Below the pieces are notes generated by a model, which made no database searches, was not told where the DNA came from, and worked only from the letters and a program-made list of their open reading frames with translations. The position numbers and the translations under genes are program-made. 64,000 nt of DNA from DASUAS01 sp963841415 (lineage in GTDB: Bacteria > Actinomycetota > Acidimicrobiia > IMCC26256 > DASPTH01), in NCBI GenBank assembly GCA_963841415.1, contig CAWJCN010000005.1, forward strand, positions 1 to 64,000, written 5' to 3'. Shown here in pieces: positions 1 to 8,000 of this stretch (position 1 is its first letter; every line of letters begins with the position of its first letter).

Positions 1-1
1 C

Positions 2-502
2 GACGACCCCGCCATCGCGGAGCTTCGCGACCATCCGGTGCCGGTGCTGAGCGCGGCGATGGGAGTCACCGCGGTGCGACACGCGGCGCGCCTCGGAGCC
101 GGCCTGCTGTTCGACTCGCTGTCGACGCCCGAACACTGCCGCGTGCTCACCGATGCCTACCACGACGCGGGTGGGCAGGCGCCCTGCGTGCTGATCCGCC
201 GCGCGTGGGTGGGCGAACCCCCTCGCGAGCGAGTCGACGACCAGCTCGACGTGTACCGCAGCTACTCGTCCAAGTCCGCAATGGAGCACTGGGGCCAGAA
301 CGAGCTGGTCGACGCACCGACCGCCGACGACGTCGTCGCCGGGCTGCTCGACGCGCTCGACCGCGCCGGCGCCGACGCGCTCAACCTCCGCGTCCACGTG
401 CCCGGCGTCTCGCCCGCCGCCGCGCGCGAGCAGATCGCCGTCATCGGCGACGCGGTGCTTCCGCGCCTTCGCCACGCGCGGGCGGGGAGCAGCCGCCCGT
501 GA
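2..502 (+). CDS. LLM-class flavin/F420-dependent oxidoreductase, C-terminal part
   Basis: The reading frame is open from the first bases of the window, so this is the last 166 residues of a gene that starts upstream. The segment VPVLSAAMG followed by a long helix and the C-terminal pattern ALNLRVHVPG...IAVIGDAVLPRLR match the end of luciferase-like (LLM) TIM-barrel oxidoreductases, where the last helix typically ends in VLPRLR. Members use reduced FMN or F420 in redox chemistry of small organic molecules; the substrate cannot be read here. Its stop codon overlaps the start of the cupin gene (GTGA), so it is the first visible gene of a coupled catabolic operon running to 7002. Family call is fairly sure, cofactor and substrate are inference. 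Confidence 0.75.
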   Translation, partial: DDPAIAELRDHPVPVLSAAMGVTAVRHAARLGAGLLFDSLSTPEHCRVLTDAYHDAGGQAPCVLIRRAWVGEPPRERVDDQLDVYRSYSSKSAMEHWGQNELVDAPTADDVVAGLLDALDRAGADALNLRVHVPGVSPAAAREQIAVIGDAVLPRLRHARAGSSRP

Positions 503-885
503 GCCGCATCCACCACTTCGAGGACGCCGAGTGGCACGTGCCCACCGCCCCCGGCACCGACCCCGAGGCCGCCGCGGCGGCGGGGCGCGAGGGTGCGGCG
601 CGCCGGTTCCTCGCCCAGGGCGAGGGCGGCTTCTACACGCAGGTGGTGCGGATGCCGCCCGACTTCACCGCGCCGCTGCACTCGCACGACCACAGCGAGG
701 TGTTCATGGTGCTCGAAGGCAGCTGCACGTTCGATGACGAGCCGATGGCGCGCTTCGATCTCGCGGTGGTGGAGGCCGACCAGCCCTACTCGTTCACCTC
801 CGGCCCCCACGGGCTGTCGTTCCTCGTCGTGCGCCAGGGCCCCGCCGCGTACGCCGTCACACCGGGACCGGAGGAAGGCGCGTGA
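499..885 (+). CDS. Small cupin-domain protein
   Basis: A 128-residue single cupin. The start is taken as the GTG that overlaps the upstream stop (GTGA); an earlier in-frame start exists but would lie inside the previous gene. Cupin motif 1 is visible around residues 53-70 (PLHSHDHSEVFMVLEG), giving His residues and a Glu for a metal site, and the end of the barrel follows with AVVEADQPYSFTSGPHG (about 90-106). Such small cupins act as metal-dependent dioxygenases, isomerases or sugar/aromatic-binding proteins. It sits between an LLM oxidoreductase and a D-aminoacylase-like hydrolase with 4-nt overlaps on both sides, so it probably serves the same catabolic route. Its reaction is unknown. Confidence 0.8.
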   Translation: MSRIHHFEDAEWHVPTAPGTDPEAAAAAGREGAARRFLAQGEGGFYTQVVRMPPDFTAPLHSHDHSEVFMVLEGSCTFDDEPMARFDLAVVEADQPYSFTSGPHGLSFLVVRQGPAAYAVTPGPEEGA

Positions 886-2612
886 GCACGTACGACCTCA
901 TCGTCCGCGGCGGGTACGTCGTCGACGGCACCGGCCTGCCGCGCCGCCGCGTCGACGTCGGCGTCCGCGACGGGCGCGTCGCCGCGCTCGCTCGTCTGGA
1001 CGGCAAGGATGCGCGCGAAGAGCTCGACGCCGACGGCCGCATCGTGGCGCCCGGCATCGTCGATGCGCACACGCACTACGACCCGCAGATCACCTTCGAC
1101 CCGTACGCGACGATGTCGTGCTTCCACGGCGTCACCACCGTGGTCGCCGGCAACTGCGGATTCTCCGTCGCGCCGTGCAAGCCAGAAGACCGCGAGTTCC
1201 TCACCGGCATCTTCGCCCGGGTCGAGAACATGGACCCGATCGCGTTGAGCGCGATCACGTGGGACGAGTGCGTGACGTTCGCCGACTTCCTCCAGTCACG
1301 CGAGGGACGGCTGGGCGTGAACTTCGCCTGCTACGTCGGGCACTCCAACCTGCGGCGCTGGGTGATGGGCCCGGACGCGTCGGACCGCGCCGCGACCGCC
1401 GGCGAGGTCGCGGCAATGCGCTCGATGGTCGTCGACGCGATGGCCGCGGGCGCCGCGGGAGTGTCGTCATCGGCCGCGCCCACGCACCTCGACCTCGACG
1501 ACCGCCCGGTGCCGTCGCGCGTGGCGAGCCGCGACGAGTTCGCGTCGCTCGCGGCAGCCGCGGGTGGGTCCGGCGCCGGCTCGATCGCGTTCCTGCCCGC
1601 CAGCGCCATCGGCGGCATCGACGCCGAGGACGAGGACTACCTGATCCGGCTGGGCACGGTGAGCGGCCTCCCGGTGGTGATCCAGGGGCTGGGTGGCCGC
1701 AACAAGACCGATGCACCGACCGCGACGTGGGAAGCCGCGCAGTCGTTCCTCGACCGCGCCACCGCGGCCGGTGCGCCGGTGTACTCGATGCTCATCGCCC
1801 GACCGTTCGACCGGCCGATCGTGATCGACGAGTCGAACTTCCACTATTTCGCCGTCCCGAGCTGGAACCGGATGCTGCAACTCCCCCACGCCGAACGGCT
1901 GGCCGCGTTGCGCGACCCCACGACGCGGGCCGAACTGCGCGAGGCGGTCGAGCACTACAACCGCGATCCCGCGCTGGGCACGACCGTTCCCCCGCCGCTG
2001 TGGCGCGCGGTCTACGTCGACGAGGTGGCGAAGCCCGGGCACGCGCACCTGCAGTCGCGCGCGATCGCCGACCTCGCGCGCGAGCAGGGCGTGGCGCCCG
2101 CCGACGTGATGCTCGACCTCGCGCTCGACGAAGATCTCGCCACCCGGTTCCGGTGGCGGACCGAGAGCCCCGAGTGGGCGGCCGCGGTCGGTGAGGCGCA
2201 GCTCGACGCGCGCATGATCGTCGGCACGTCCGACGGTGGCGCGCACCTCGCGCGCGACGACGGTGCCGACTGGAGCTCCTACTTCCTCCGGTCATGGGTG
2301 CTCGACCGCCACGTCTGGACGCTCGAGGAGGGCGTCCGCCAGATCACGCAGGTCCCGGCGGCGCTGCTCGGGTTCGCCGACCGCGGGGTGCTCGCCCCCG
2401 GCCGGCCGGCCGACCTGATGATCTTCGACCCCGACACCGTCGGGCCGTGGAAGAAGGAGTTCGTGCACGACCTGCCCGGCGGGGTCGGGCGGTTCAAGGC
2501 GTCGGGGAAGGGGCTGCACGCCACCGTCGTGAACGGCGAACCGATCGTGGTCGACGGCGAGCTCACCGGCCGCCTGCCGGGCCGCGTGGTCCGCCCGGGG
2601 GTGGTCGCGTGA
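882..2612 (+). CDS. N-acyl-D-amino-acid deacylase-like amidohydrolase
   Basis: A 576-residue amidohydrolase of the D-aminoacylase type, hydrolysing an amide or related C-N bond with a metal centre. The N-terminal strand sandwich (YDLIVRGGYVVDGTG) leads into the metal motif DAHTHYDPQ at residues 61-69 (His63 and His65). GNCGFSVAPC at about 90-99 is the typical Cys-containing segment of D-aminoacylases, and GTSDGGAHLARDDGADW near 450 holds the C-terminal Asp. FADRGVLAPGRPADLMIFDP near 505 is the usual return to the sandwich domain. Length is normal for the family. The GTG start overlaps the cupin stop (GTGA). The family assignment is secure; the true substrate may be an acylated amino acid or a cyclic amide. 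Confidence 0.85.
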   Translation: MSTYDLIVRGGYVVDGTGLPRRRVDVGVRDGRVAALARLDGKDAREELDADGRIVAPGIVDAHTHYDPQITFDPYATMSCFHGVTTVVAGNCGFSVAPCKPEDREFLTGIFARVENMDPIALSAITWDECVTFADFLQSREGRLGVNFACYVGHSNLRRWVMGPDASDRAATAGEVAAMRSMVVDAMAAGAAGVSSSAAPTHLDLDDRPVPSRVASRDEFASLAAAAGGSGAGSIAFLPASAIGGIDAEDEDYLIRLGTVSGLPVVIQGLGGRNKTDAPTATWEAAQSFLDRATAAGAPVYSMLIARPFDRPIVIDESNFHYFAVPSWNRMLQLPHAERLAALRDPTTRAELREAVEHYNRDPALGTTVPPPLWRAVYVDEVAKPGHAHLQSRAIADLAREQGVAPADVMLDLALDEDLATRFRWRTESPEWAAAVGEAQLDARMIVGTSDGGAHLARDDGADWSSYFLRSWVLDRHVWTLEEGVRQITQVPAALLGFADRGVLAPGRPADLMIFDPDTVGPWKKEFVHDLPGGVGRFKASGKGLHATVVNGEPIVVDGELTGRLPGRVVRPGVVA

Positions 2613-3754
2613 CGAGCGAGGTCCCGATGCACGACCTCCGCACGGATCCCACGCCGTGGGTGTTCGACGCCGACGGCCACGTGATCGAACCGCCGCGGGT
2701 GTGGGACGAGCTGCTGCCCGCCGAGTTCCGGCCTTACGCGCCGCGCGTGCTGCAGGAGGCCGACCACTACCGCTTCGCGTGCGGCGACCGGGTCGGGTTC
2801 CGCATCGAGGGTCGGAGCGAGGCGATGGCCGCGCCGGGGCAGACACCTCATCTCTCGGACGACCCGGTCGCGCTGCGGGGCGGATCAGAAGCCGCACCGC
2901 GTCTCGCCGACATGGCGATCGACCGCATCGCCGCCGCCGCCCTGTACCCCACATTCGGCCTCATGATCCAGGGCGTCACCGAGCGCGAGCCCGCGCTCGC
3001 GCTCAGCCGCGCGTTGAACGACTGGGTCGCCGAGTACTGCGCGCACGACCCCGAGCACCTCGTCGGCGTCGCGACGCTGCCGATGACGAACGCCGACGAC
3101 GCGCTCACCGAAGCGCGCCGCGGCGTGGAGGAGCTCGGCTTCCGCGGCGTGTGGCGACGGCCCGAGCACTTCGACCCGCTCCCGCACCTCTACGACGAAG
3201 CGTACGAGCCACTGTGGTCGTATCTGGAAGACGCCGACGTGCCCTTCGCCATCCACCCGGGCATGAGCGGGCTCATCCCGTTCGACCAACTCCAGAGCCA
3301 CTTCGGCGACTACTACACGCCGCTGCACGCGGCGCACTTCGTGACCGAGCAGATGCTCGCGCTCACCACCTTCGTCGCCTACGGCATCCTCGAGCGCCAC
3401 CCGCGCTTGCGCGTCGCGTTCCTCGAGACCGGCGCGGTGTGGGCGATGGCGTACGTGCACCGGCTCGACGAGCACTTCGAGCTGTTCGGCTTCGACCGCG
3501 GTGGCCTGACCGCCAAGCCCTCGGAGTACTTCCGCCGCCAGTGCTACGTCTCGGTCGAGGAGGTGGAGCCGGGCCTGCCGACGATGCTGCGCGAGTACCC
3601 CGACTCGGTGGTGTTCTCGTCCGACTACCCCCACGCCGACGGCACCTTCCCCGGCTCCACCAAGGACCTGCTCGAGAGCACCGAGCTCGATGGCGACGCC
3701 CTGCGCCGCGTCCTGCGTGACAACGCGCACCGCCTCTACGGGCTGGAACGGTGA
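2609..3754 (+). CDS. Amidohydrolase-2 family metal-dependent hydrolase (first copy)
   Basis: A 381-residue TIM-barrel protein of the amidohydrolase-2 (ACMSD/gamma-resorcylate decarboxylase-like) family. The N-terminal metal motif is FDADGHVIEP (about residues 19-28), a mid-barrel His lies in FAIHPGMSG, and the C-terminal Asp is in FSSDYPHADG, followed by the family ending DNAHRLYGL. These enzymes decarboxylate or hydrolyse aromatic and ring-cleavage acids. I use the GTG overlapping the previous stop (GTGA); an ATG at 2627 is the alternative. It is the first of three family members in this operon, which are divergent enough to have different substrates. The reaction is not readable from sequence. 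Confidence 0.85.
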   Translation: MTSEVPMHDLRTDPTPWVFDADGHVIEPPRVWDELLPAEFRPYAPRVLQEADHYRFACGDRVGFRIEGRSEAMAAPGQTPHLSDDPVALRGGSEAAPRLADMAIDRIAAAALYPTFGLMIQGVTEREPALALSRALNDWVAEYCAHDPEHLVGVATLPMTNADDALTEARRGVEELGFRGVWRRPEHFDPLPHLYDEAYEPLWSYLEDADVPFAIHPGMSGLIPFDQLQSHFGDYYTPLHAAHFVTEQMLALTTFVAYGILERHPRLRVAFLETGAVWAMAYVHRLDEHFELFGFDRGGLTAKPSEYFRRQCYVSVEEVEPGLPTMLREYPDSVVFSSDYPHADGTFPGSTKDLLESTELDGDALRRVLRDNAHRLYGLER

Positions 3755-4434
3755 TCGCGCCCGACCTCAGCGTGTTCGACGCCATCGACGGGCTCCGCGC
3801 GACGCGCGTCTACGCCGATCGCCCCATCCCGCACGAGACGCTGGGCCGCATCCTCACCGCCGCGACGCGTGCGTGCAGCTCGGGGAACACCCAGCCGTGG
3901 GAGTTCGTGCTCGTCACCGACCGCACGCGGAAGGAGCAACTCCAGGCGCTGCTGGCGGCCGCGTGGGCGGGCATCGACGAGCAACGCGCGCAATCCGCCG
4001 AGCAGCTCGTCGACGGGTCGGGACGGCCGGTCACCGGGCACGCCGCCATCGAGCACATCCCCGCCGTCGGCGCGATCGTCTTCGTGTTCTGGAACCCCGA
4101 CCGCGGCATCCGGATGGTCGGTGAGTACGAGGAGAACCCCGACGGCACCCTGCGCGCCACGCGCGAGATCCCGGGCGGGCGCGGATCGAGCCTGTTCCCC
4201 GCGTGCCAGAACATGATGCTCGCTGCGCACGCGCTCGGCGTCTCGTCGCTGTTCACCACGTTCTTCGGGTTGCGCGAAGCCGACGTCAAGCAGTTGCTGC
4301 ACGTCCCGCCGCGCATGTTCCTCGAGTGCGCGGTCTTCCTCGGCTATGGCGACGAGCCGCTCGGCCGCCCGCGCCGCAAGCCGCTCGACGAGGTCGTCCA
4401 CCTCGACGCCTGGGAGGTGCCGTTCCGGCCATGA
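3751..4434 (+). CDS. Nitroreductase-family FMN-dependent oxidoreductase
   Basis: A 227-residue nitroreductase-fold protein. The N-terminal FMN-binding pattern RATRVYADRPIP (about 14-25) and SSGNTQPWEFVLV (about 43-55) are typical; the C-terminal FMN segment with GYGDEPLGRPRRKPLDEVVH (about 194-213) is the usual ending. Family members reduce nitroaromatics, quinones or activated C=C bonds with NAD(P)H as homodimers. The GTG start overlaps the preceding stop (GTGA), and its own stop overlaps the next ATG, so it is translated as part of the amidohydrolase operon. The mix of nitroreductase, LLM enzyme and amidohydrolases suggests degradation of an aromatic or heterocyclic compound, which is an inference. 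Confidence 0.85.
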   Translation: MIAPDLSVFDAIDGLRATRVYADRPIPHETLGRILTAATRACSSGNTQPWEFVLVTDRTRKEQLQALLAAAWAGIDEQRAQSAEQLVDGSGRPVTGHAAIEHIPAVGAIVFVFWNPDRGIRMVGEYEENPDGTLRATREIPGGRGSSLFPACQNMMLAAHALGVSSLFTTFFGLREADVKQLLHVPPRMFLECAVFLGYGDEPLGRPRRKPLDEVVHLDAWEVPFRP

Positions 4435-5681
4435 CCACGATCCCGCGCATCGTCTCGGCCGACGACCACGTCGTCGAACCGCCCGACGTGTTCACCAGCC
4501 GTCTCCCGTCGAAGTACCGCGACGTCGGTCCGCGCGTGGTGCGGGCGCCGGTCGCGGAGATGACGTTCCGGGGCGGCAACTTCGTCACGCGCATGGGCGC
4601 CACCGGCGACGACGGTCCGCTCGCCGACTTCTGGCTCTACGAAGACCTGCAATGGCCGCAGACGCGGTTGAGCGCGTGCGCCGGCTTCGCACCCGAGGAC
4701 GTGCAGGTCGTCCCGATGATCTACGACGAGATGCGACCCGGCTGCTACCAGCCCGGCCCTCGCCTCGACGACATGGACCTGAACTGGGTCGAGGCGTCGC
4801 TGTGCTTCCCCACCTTCCCGCGCTTCTGCGGGCAGACGTTCCTCGAAGCGCGCGACAAGGAGCTCGCGCTCCTGTGCGTGCGCGCGTACAACGACTGGAT
4901 GGTCGAGGAGTGGTGCGCGGGGTCCGGTGGGCGGCTGCTGCCGCTGTGCCTGATCCCGCTGTGGGACCCCGTGCTCGCGGCCGAAGAGGTCCGCCGCAAC
5001 GCGGCGCGCGGCGTGCGCGCCGTCTGCTTCTCCGAATTGCCCGGCAACCTCGGGCTCCCGTCCGTCCACGCCGCCGATCGGCACTGGGACCCGTTCGTCG
5101 CCGCGTGCGCCGAGACCGGCACCGTGATCTGCATGCACAGCGGCTCGGGCTCGAAGATGCCGTCGACCTCCGCGGACGCACCGCCCGCGGTGTCGTCCAC
5201 GCTCACCCACGAGCTCGCCGAGGGCTCGCTCGCCGACTGGCTCTTCTCGGGGTTGCTCGTGCGCCACCCCGACGTCACCCTCACCTACTCCGAGGGCCAG
5301 ATCGGCTGGATCCCCTACATCCTCGCCCGCGCCGACCGCGTGTGGGAGCACAACCGCGGGTGGAGCGATTCCCGCGACTTGGTCCCCGAACCCCCGAGCA
5401 CCTACTACTGGGGTCGGGTGTACGGCTGCTTCTTCGACGACGCCGCCGGGCTCGCCGCGCTCGACGCCATCGGCCCCCGCCAAGTCACCTTCGAGACCGA
5501 CTACCCGCACGCCGACGGCACCTGGCCCCACAGCCGGGCGGTGGCCGAGAAGCTCCTCGACGGCCTCGACGACGCGGTCGTGCACGACATCGTGCGTGGC
5601 AACGCGCTCCGCATGCTCGGACTCGACGACGGGACGACTAATTTGACCGAGGCAAGCATCTCGGAGGAGCGGCCCTCATGA
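4431..5681 (+). CDS. Amidohydrolase-2 family metal-dependent hydrolase (second copy)
   Basis: A 416-residue amidohydrolase-2 protein. The N-terminal motif is SADDHVVEPPDVF (about 9-21), with a mid-barrel His in ICMHSGSGSKMPS and the C-terminal Asp in FETDYPHADGTWPHS, ending with GNALRMLGL. The motif set resembles the first copy but the middle of the barrel is longer and different, so it is a diverged paralogue rather than a recent duplicate. The ATG start overlaps the nitroreductase stop (ATGA). Its stop at 5679-5681 in turn overlaps an ATG that opens a repeat-encoded ORF rather than the next enzyme. A 15-residue tail after LGLDDG looks unstructured. Confidence 0.85.
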   Translation: MTTIPRIVSADDHVVEPPDVFTSRLPSKYRDVGPRVVRAPVAEMTFRGGNFVTRMGATGDDGPLADFWLYEDLQWPQTRLSACAGFAPEDVQVVPMIYDEMRPGCYQPGPRLDDMDLNWVEASLCFPTFPRFCGQTFLEARDKELALLCVRAYNDWMVEEWCAGSGGRLLPLCLIPLWDPVLAAEEVRRNAARGVRAVCFSELPGNLGLPSVHAADRHWDPFVAACAETGTVICMHSGSGSKMPSTSADAPPAVSSTLTHELAEGSLADWLFSGLLVRHPDVTLTYSEGQIGWIPYILARADRVWEHNRGWSDSRDLVPEPPSTYYWGRVYGCFFDDAAGLAALDAIGPRQVTFETDYPHADGTWPHSRAVAEKLLDGLDDAVVHDIVRGNALRMLGLDDGTTNLTEASISEERPS

Positions 5682-5824
5682 ACGAAGCGTGGGCCGAGCG
5701 CCCCGGAGCGAAGCGACGAAAGCGGGAAAGCGTGAGCGAAGTGGCCGCGAGCCGGGTATCCCGGCTCGCAACGAAGCGTGGGCCGAGCGCCCCGGAGCGA
5801 AGCGACGAAAGCGGGAAAGCGTGA
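5678..5824 (+). CDS. 48-codon ORF carried by a repeat, coupled on both sides
   Basis: The ATG at 5678 overlaps the stop of the preceding amidohydrolase (ATGA), the frame runs 48 codons entirely through the repeat, and its TGA at 5822-5824 overlaps the GTG start of the next amidohydrolase (GTGA). The predicted peptide is Arg/Lys/Glu/Ser-rich with no recognisable domain; its second half (SEVAASRVSRLAT, then PERSDESGKA at the end) is nearly the same as the C-terminal tail of the molybdenum hydroxylase subunit ending at 46521. It may have no function as a protein and merely keep ribosomes moving across an inserted repeat. An alternative view is untranslated spacer with fortuitous overlaps. Confidence 0.35.
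   Translation: MNEAWAERPGAKRRKRESVSEVAASRVSRLATKRGPSAPERSDESGKA
5681..5739 (+). repeat. 59-bp direct repeat, copy 1
   Basis: A 59-bp unit starting AACGAAGCGTGGGCC and ending GCGTGAGCGA. An identical second copy lies at 5770-5828, with the copies starting 89 bp apart. The 30 bp between them contain a perfect palindrome. A diverged copy of the palindrome plus one unit is found in opposite orientation at 46521-46610. Confidence 0.9.
5747..5769. repeat. Palindromic core of the dispersed repeat
   Basis: A perfect 10-bp inverted repeat, GCGAGCCGGG and its complement, separated by TAT. The same core, with ATA on the plus strand, occurs at 46576-46598. It could form a short hairpin in RNA or a protein-binding palindrome and is reminiscent of REP-type elements. 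Confidence 0.85.
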
Positions 5825-5828
5825 GCGA
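5770..5828 (+). repeat. 59-bp direct repeat, copy 2
   Basis: Identical to 5681-5739. The last eight bases (GTGAGCGA) include the GTG start codon and next codon of the downstream amidohydrolase, so the repeat donates the start site of that gene. Confidence 0.9.
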
Positions 5829-7002
5829 CGTCGACTACCCGGTCAACGACTTCGACAACCACTACTACGAGGCCACCGACGCCTTCACCCGCCACCTCGA
5901 CCCCGGTCTGGGGCGGCGGATCATCCAGTGGGCGGAGATCGACGGCCGCAAGTACCACGTCATCGGCGGCAAGGTCAGCCACGCGGTGGTGAACCCGACG
6001 TTCGACCCGATCGCCAAGGCCGGCGCGATGTCGGAGTACTTCCGGGGCAATCCGTCGGGCCGCAACCCGCTCGACTACCTGCGTGAGCGCGAGCCCATCC
6101 GCTCCGAGTACCGCGACCGCGAGTCGCGCATCCAGACGATGGACGAGCAGGGCCTCGACAAGGTCTGGCTGTACCCCACGCTCGGCATGATCTACGAGCA
6201 GCTGCTCAAGCACGATCCCGAAGGCGTCGGCATCATGTTCCGAGCCTTCAACCGGTGGCTCGAGGACGACTGGACCTACAACTTCGAGAACCGGATCTTC
6301 GCCGCGCCGTACATGGCGCTCGCCGACCTCGACGTCGCGGTGGAGGAGCTCGAGCGGGCGCTGTCACTGGGCGCGACGACCGTCTGCATGCGCCCCGCCG
6401 CGCCCACCACGATCTTCGGGCCGCTCACGCCGGGCGACCCCTACTTCGACCCGTTCTGGGCGCGCGCCAACGAGGCCGGCATCACCGTCGTCGTCCACGC
6501 GGGCGACAGCGGCTACTCGCTCAACGGCTACGCCAAGGAAGGGTTCTCGGCGGAGTTCTCAGGCGGCGGTCGTCCGAGCATCGGCATGATGTCGATCGAG
6601 CGCGCCATCTACGACTTCCTCGCGTCGCTCATCTTCGACCAGCTCTTCGAGCGCTTCCCGAACCTGCGGGTGGCGTCGGTCGAGAACGGCGCCGAGTTCC
6701 TTCCCGACCTGTTCCGCAAGTTCAAGTCGATCAACCGGAAGATCCCCGGCCTCTTCACGGAGGACCCGGTCGAGACGTTCCGGCGACACGTGTGGATCAA
6801 CCCGTTCTGGGAGGACGACGTGTACGAGATCGTCGACCTCATGGGCGCCGACCGGGTGGTGTTCGGCTCCGACTGGCCGCACATCGAGGGCCTGCCCAAC
6901 CCGCGCGACTACGCGGTCGAGATCAAGGAGCTCGACGTCGCGTCGCAGCGCCTGATCATGCACGACAACGCCGAAGCACTGAACGTCCTCCGGCCGGTCT
7001 GA
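5821..7002 (+). CDS. Amidohydrolase-2 family metal-dependent hydrolase (third copy)
   Basis: A 393-residue amidohydrolase-2 protein with the N-terminal motif NDFDNHYYEATDAF (about 9-22), a mid-barrel His in VVVHAGDSGYSLNGYAKEG, the C-terminal Asp in VFGSDWPHIEG and the ending MHDNAEALNVL. The GTG at 5821 is chosen because homology-like sequence begins at VDYPVNDFDN; the frame is open further upstream through the repeat, but that part is repeat-derived. The start codon itself is the end of repeat copy 2. The gene ends three bases from the stop of the convergent SDR gene, leaving no room for a terminator between them. Family is clear, substrate unknown. Confidence 0.85.
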   Translation: MSDVDYPVNDFDNHYYEATDAFTRHLDPGLGRRIIQWAEIDGRKYHVIGGKVSHAVVNPTFDPIAKAGAMSEYFRGNPSGRNPLDYLREREPIRSEYRDRESRIQTMDEQGLDKVWLYPTLGMIYEQLLKHDPEGVGIMFRAFNRWLEDDWTYNFENRIFAAPYMALADLDVAVEELERALSLGATTVCMRPAAPTTIFGPLTPGDPYFDPFWARANEAGITVVVHAGDSGYSLNGYAKEGFSAEFSGGGRPSIGMMSIERAIYDFLASLIFDQLFERFPNLRVASVENGAEFLPDLFRKFKSINRKIPGLFTEDPVETFRRHVWINPFWEDDVYEIVDLMGADRVVFGSDWPHIEGLPNPRDYAVEIKELDVASQRLIMHDNAEALNVLRPV

Positions 7003-7005
7003 CAC

Positions 7006-7938
7006 TCAACCCGGCGAGAAGCCGTCGAACATCCGGCGCATCGCCGACGAGCCCTGCGCGCCGCCGACCGGTCCGCGGGGCGAGTCGAGGATCGTCGACG
7101 CGTTCGCGGCGATGCGCTCGATGGTCGCGTCGCGGTCGACCAGGCCTTCGGTGATGGCGAGCGTCACGCCGGCGTAGTGCCCGCCGCCCACCGAGAAGCA
7201 CTCTCCCGTCACGGGGCACTCGTCGTGGGCCAGCCAGCCGACGAGCGGCGCGACGAGGCGCGGGTGCAGCCACTCGTTGAGCTCGGCGCTGGGTGGGAAG
7301 GGACCGAACCCGGTCTCGGGTCGGGTCTTGGCGTAGGGCGCGATCACGTTGGCCGCGATGCCGGCGTCGCGTCCCTCGGACGCCATCGCCAGCGTGAGAC
7401 CGATGACGCCCATCTTGGCCATGCCGTAGACGGCGCCGCCCGGCACGCCACCGAATGCGGCGCCCGACGACACGTTCACGAAGCGACCCCCGCCGTGTTC
7501 GGCCATGACTGCCCACGCGGGTCGGCTGACGTTGAGTGCGCCGCGCAGCTGCGTGTCGATCACTGCGTCGAGCTGCGCTTCGGTGAGCTCGGAGATCGGC
7601 GCCATGCGCACCTGTCCCGCGTTGTTCACCACCACGTCGACGGTGCCGAATGCGTCGAGCGCGGCGTCGACGATGGCACGCCCACCCTCGGGCGTCGCGA
7701 CGGTGTCGCGGTTGGCGACCGCCTCGCCGCCGGCGGCCTGGATCTCCGCGACGACGGCGTCGGCGGGTGGGTCGAGCGGCGCGTCGGCGACGCCGTCGCT
7801 GTCGCTGATACCGACCCCGAGGTCGTTGACCAGGACGCGGGCCCCGCGCGCCGCGAAGAGCAACGCGTACTCCCGCCCGAGGTTCCTCCCCGCGCCGGTG
7901 ACGACGACGGCCTTCCCGTCGAACCGCAGCTCACTCAC
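7006..7938 (-). CDS. Short-chain dehydrogenase/reductase, 17-beta-HSD4/MFE-type
   Basis: A 310-residue classical SDR. The cofactor motif TGAGRNLG lies at about 14-21, NNAG at 105-108, the catalytic Ser in NVSSG (about 157), and the YxxxK pair at Tyr171 and Lys175. The spacing after the cofactor loop (VNDLGVGISDSDG) and the roughly 60-residue C-terminal extension resemble the dehydrogenase domain of peroxisomal multifunctional enzyme type 2, so a (3R)-hydroxyacyl-CoA dehydrogenase role is plausible. It lies 62 nt downstream of a crotonase on the same strand, consistent with a short beta-oxidation operon. Coenzyme preference and substrate chain length are not readable. Confidence 0.8.
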   Translation of the reverse strand: MSELRFDGKAVVVTGAGRNLGREYALLFAARGARVLVNDLGVGISDSDGVADAPLDPPADAVVAEIQAAGGEAVANRDTVATPEGGRAIVDAALDAFGTVDVVVNNAGQVRMAPISELTEAQLDAVIDTQLRGALNVSRPAWAVMAEHGGGRFVNVSSGAAFGGVPGGAVYGMAKMGVIGLTLAMASEGRDAGIAANVIAPYAKTRPETGFGPFPPSAELNEWLHPRLVAPLVGWLAHDECPVTGECFSVGGGHYAGVTLAITEGLVDRDATIERIAANASTILDSPRGPVGGAQGSSAMRRMFDGFSPG

Positions 7939-8000
7939 CGCGCCACCCCTTTTCTCACCATCCGTCCGTCACCACGCCGGACTACTGACGCCAACACGAA

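Noticed and set aside
5747..5769. Interpretation of the palindrome as a transposon end or CRISPR repeat
   Set aside because: No transposase, no target duplication and no spaced array; two dispersed loci only.
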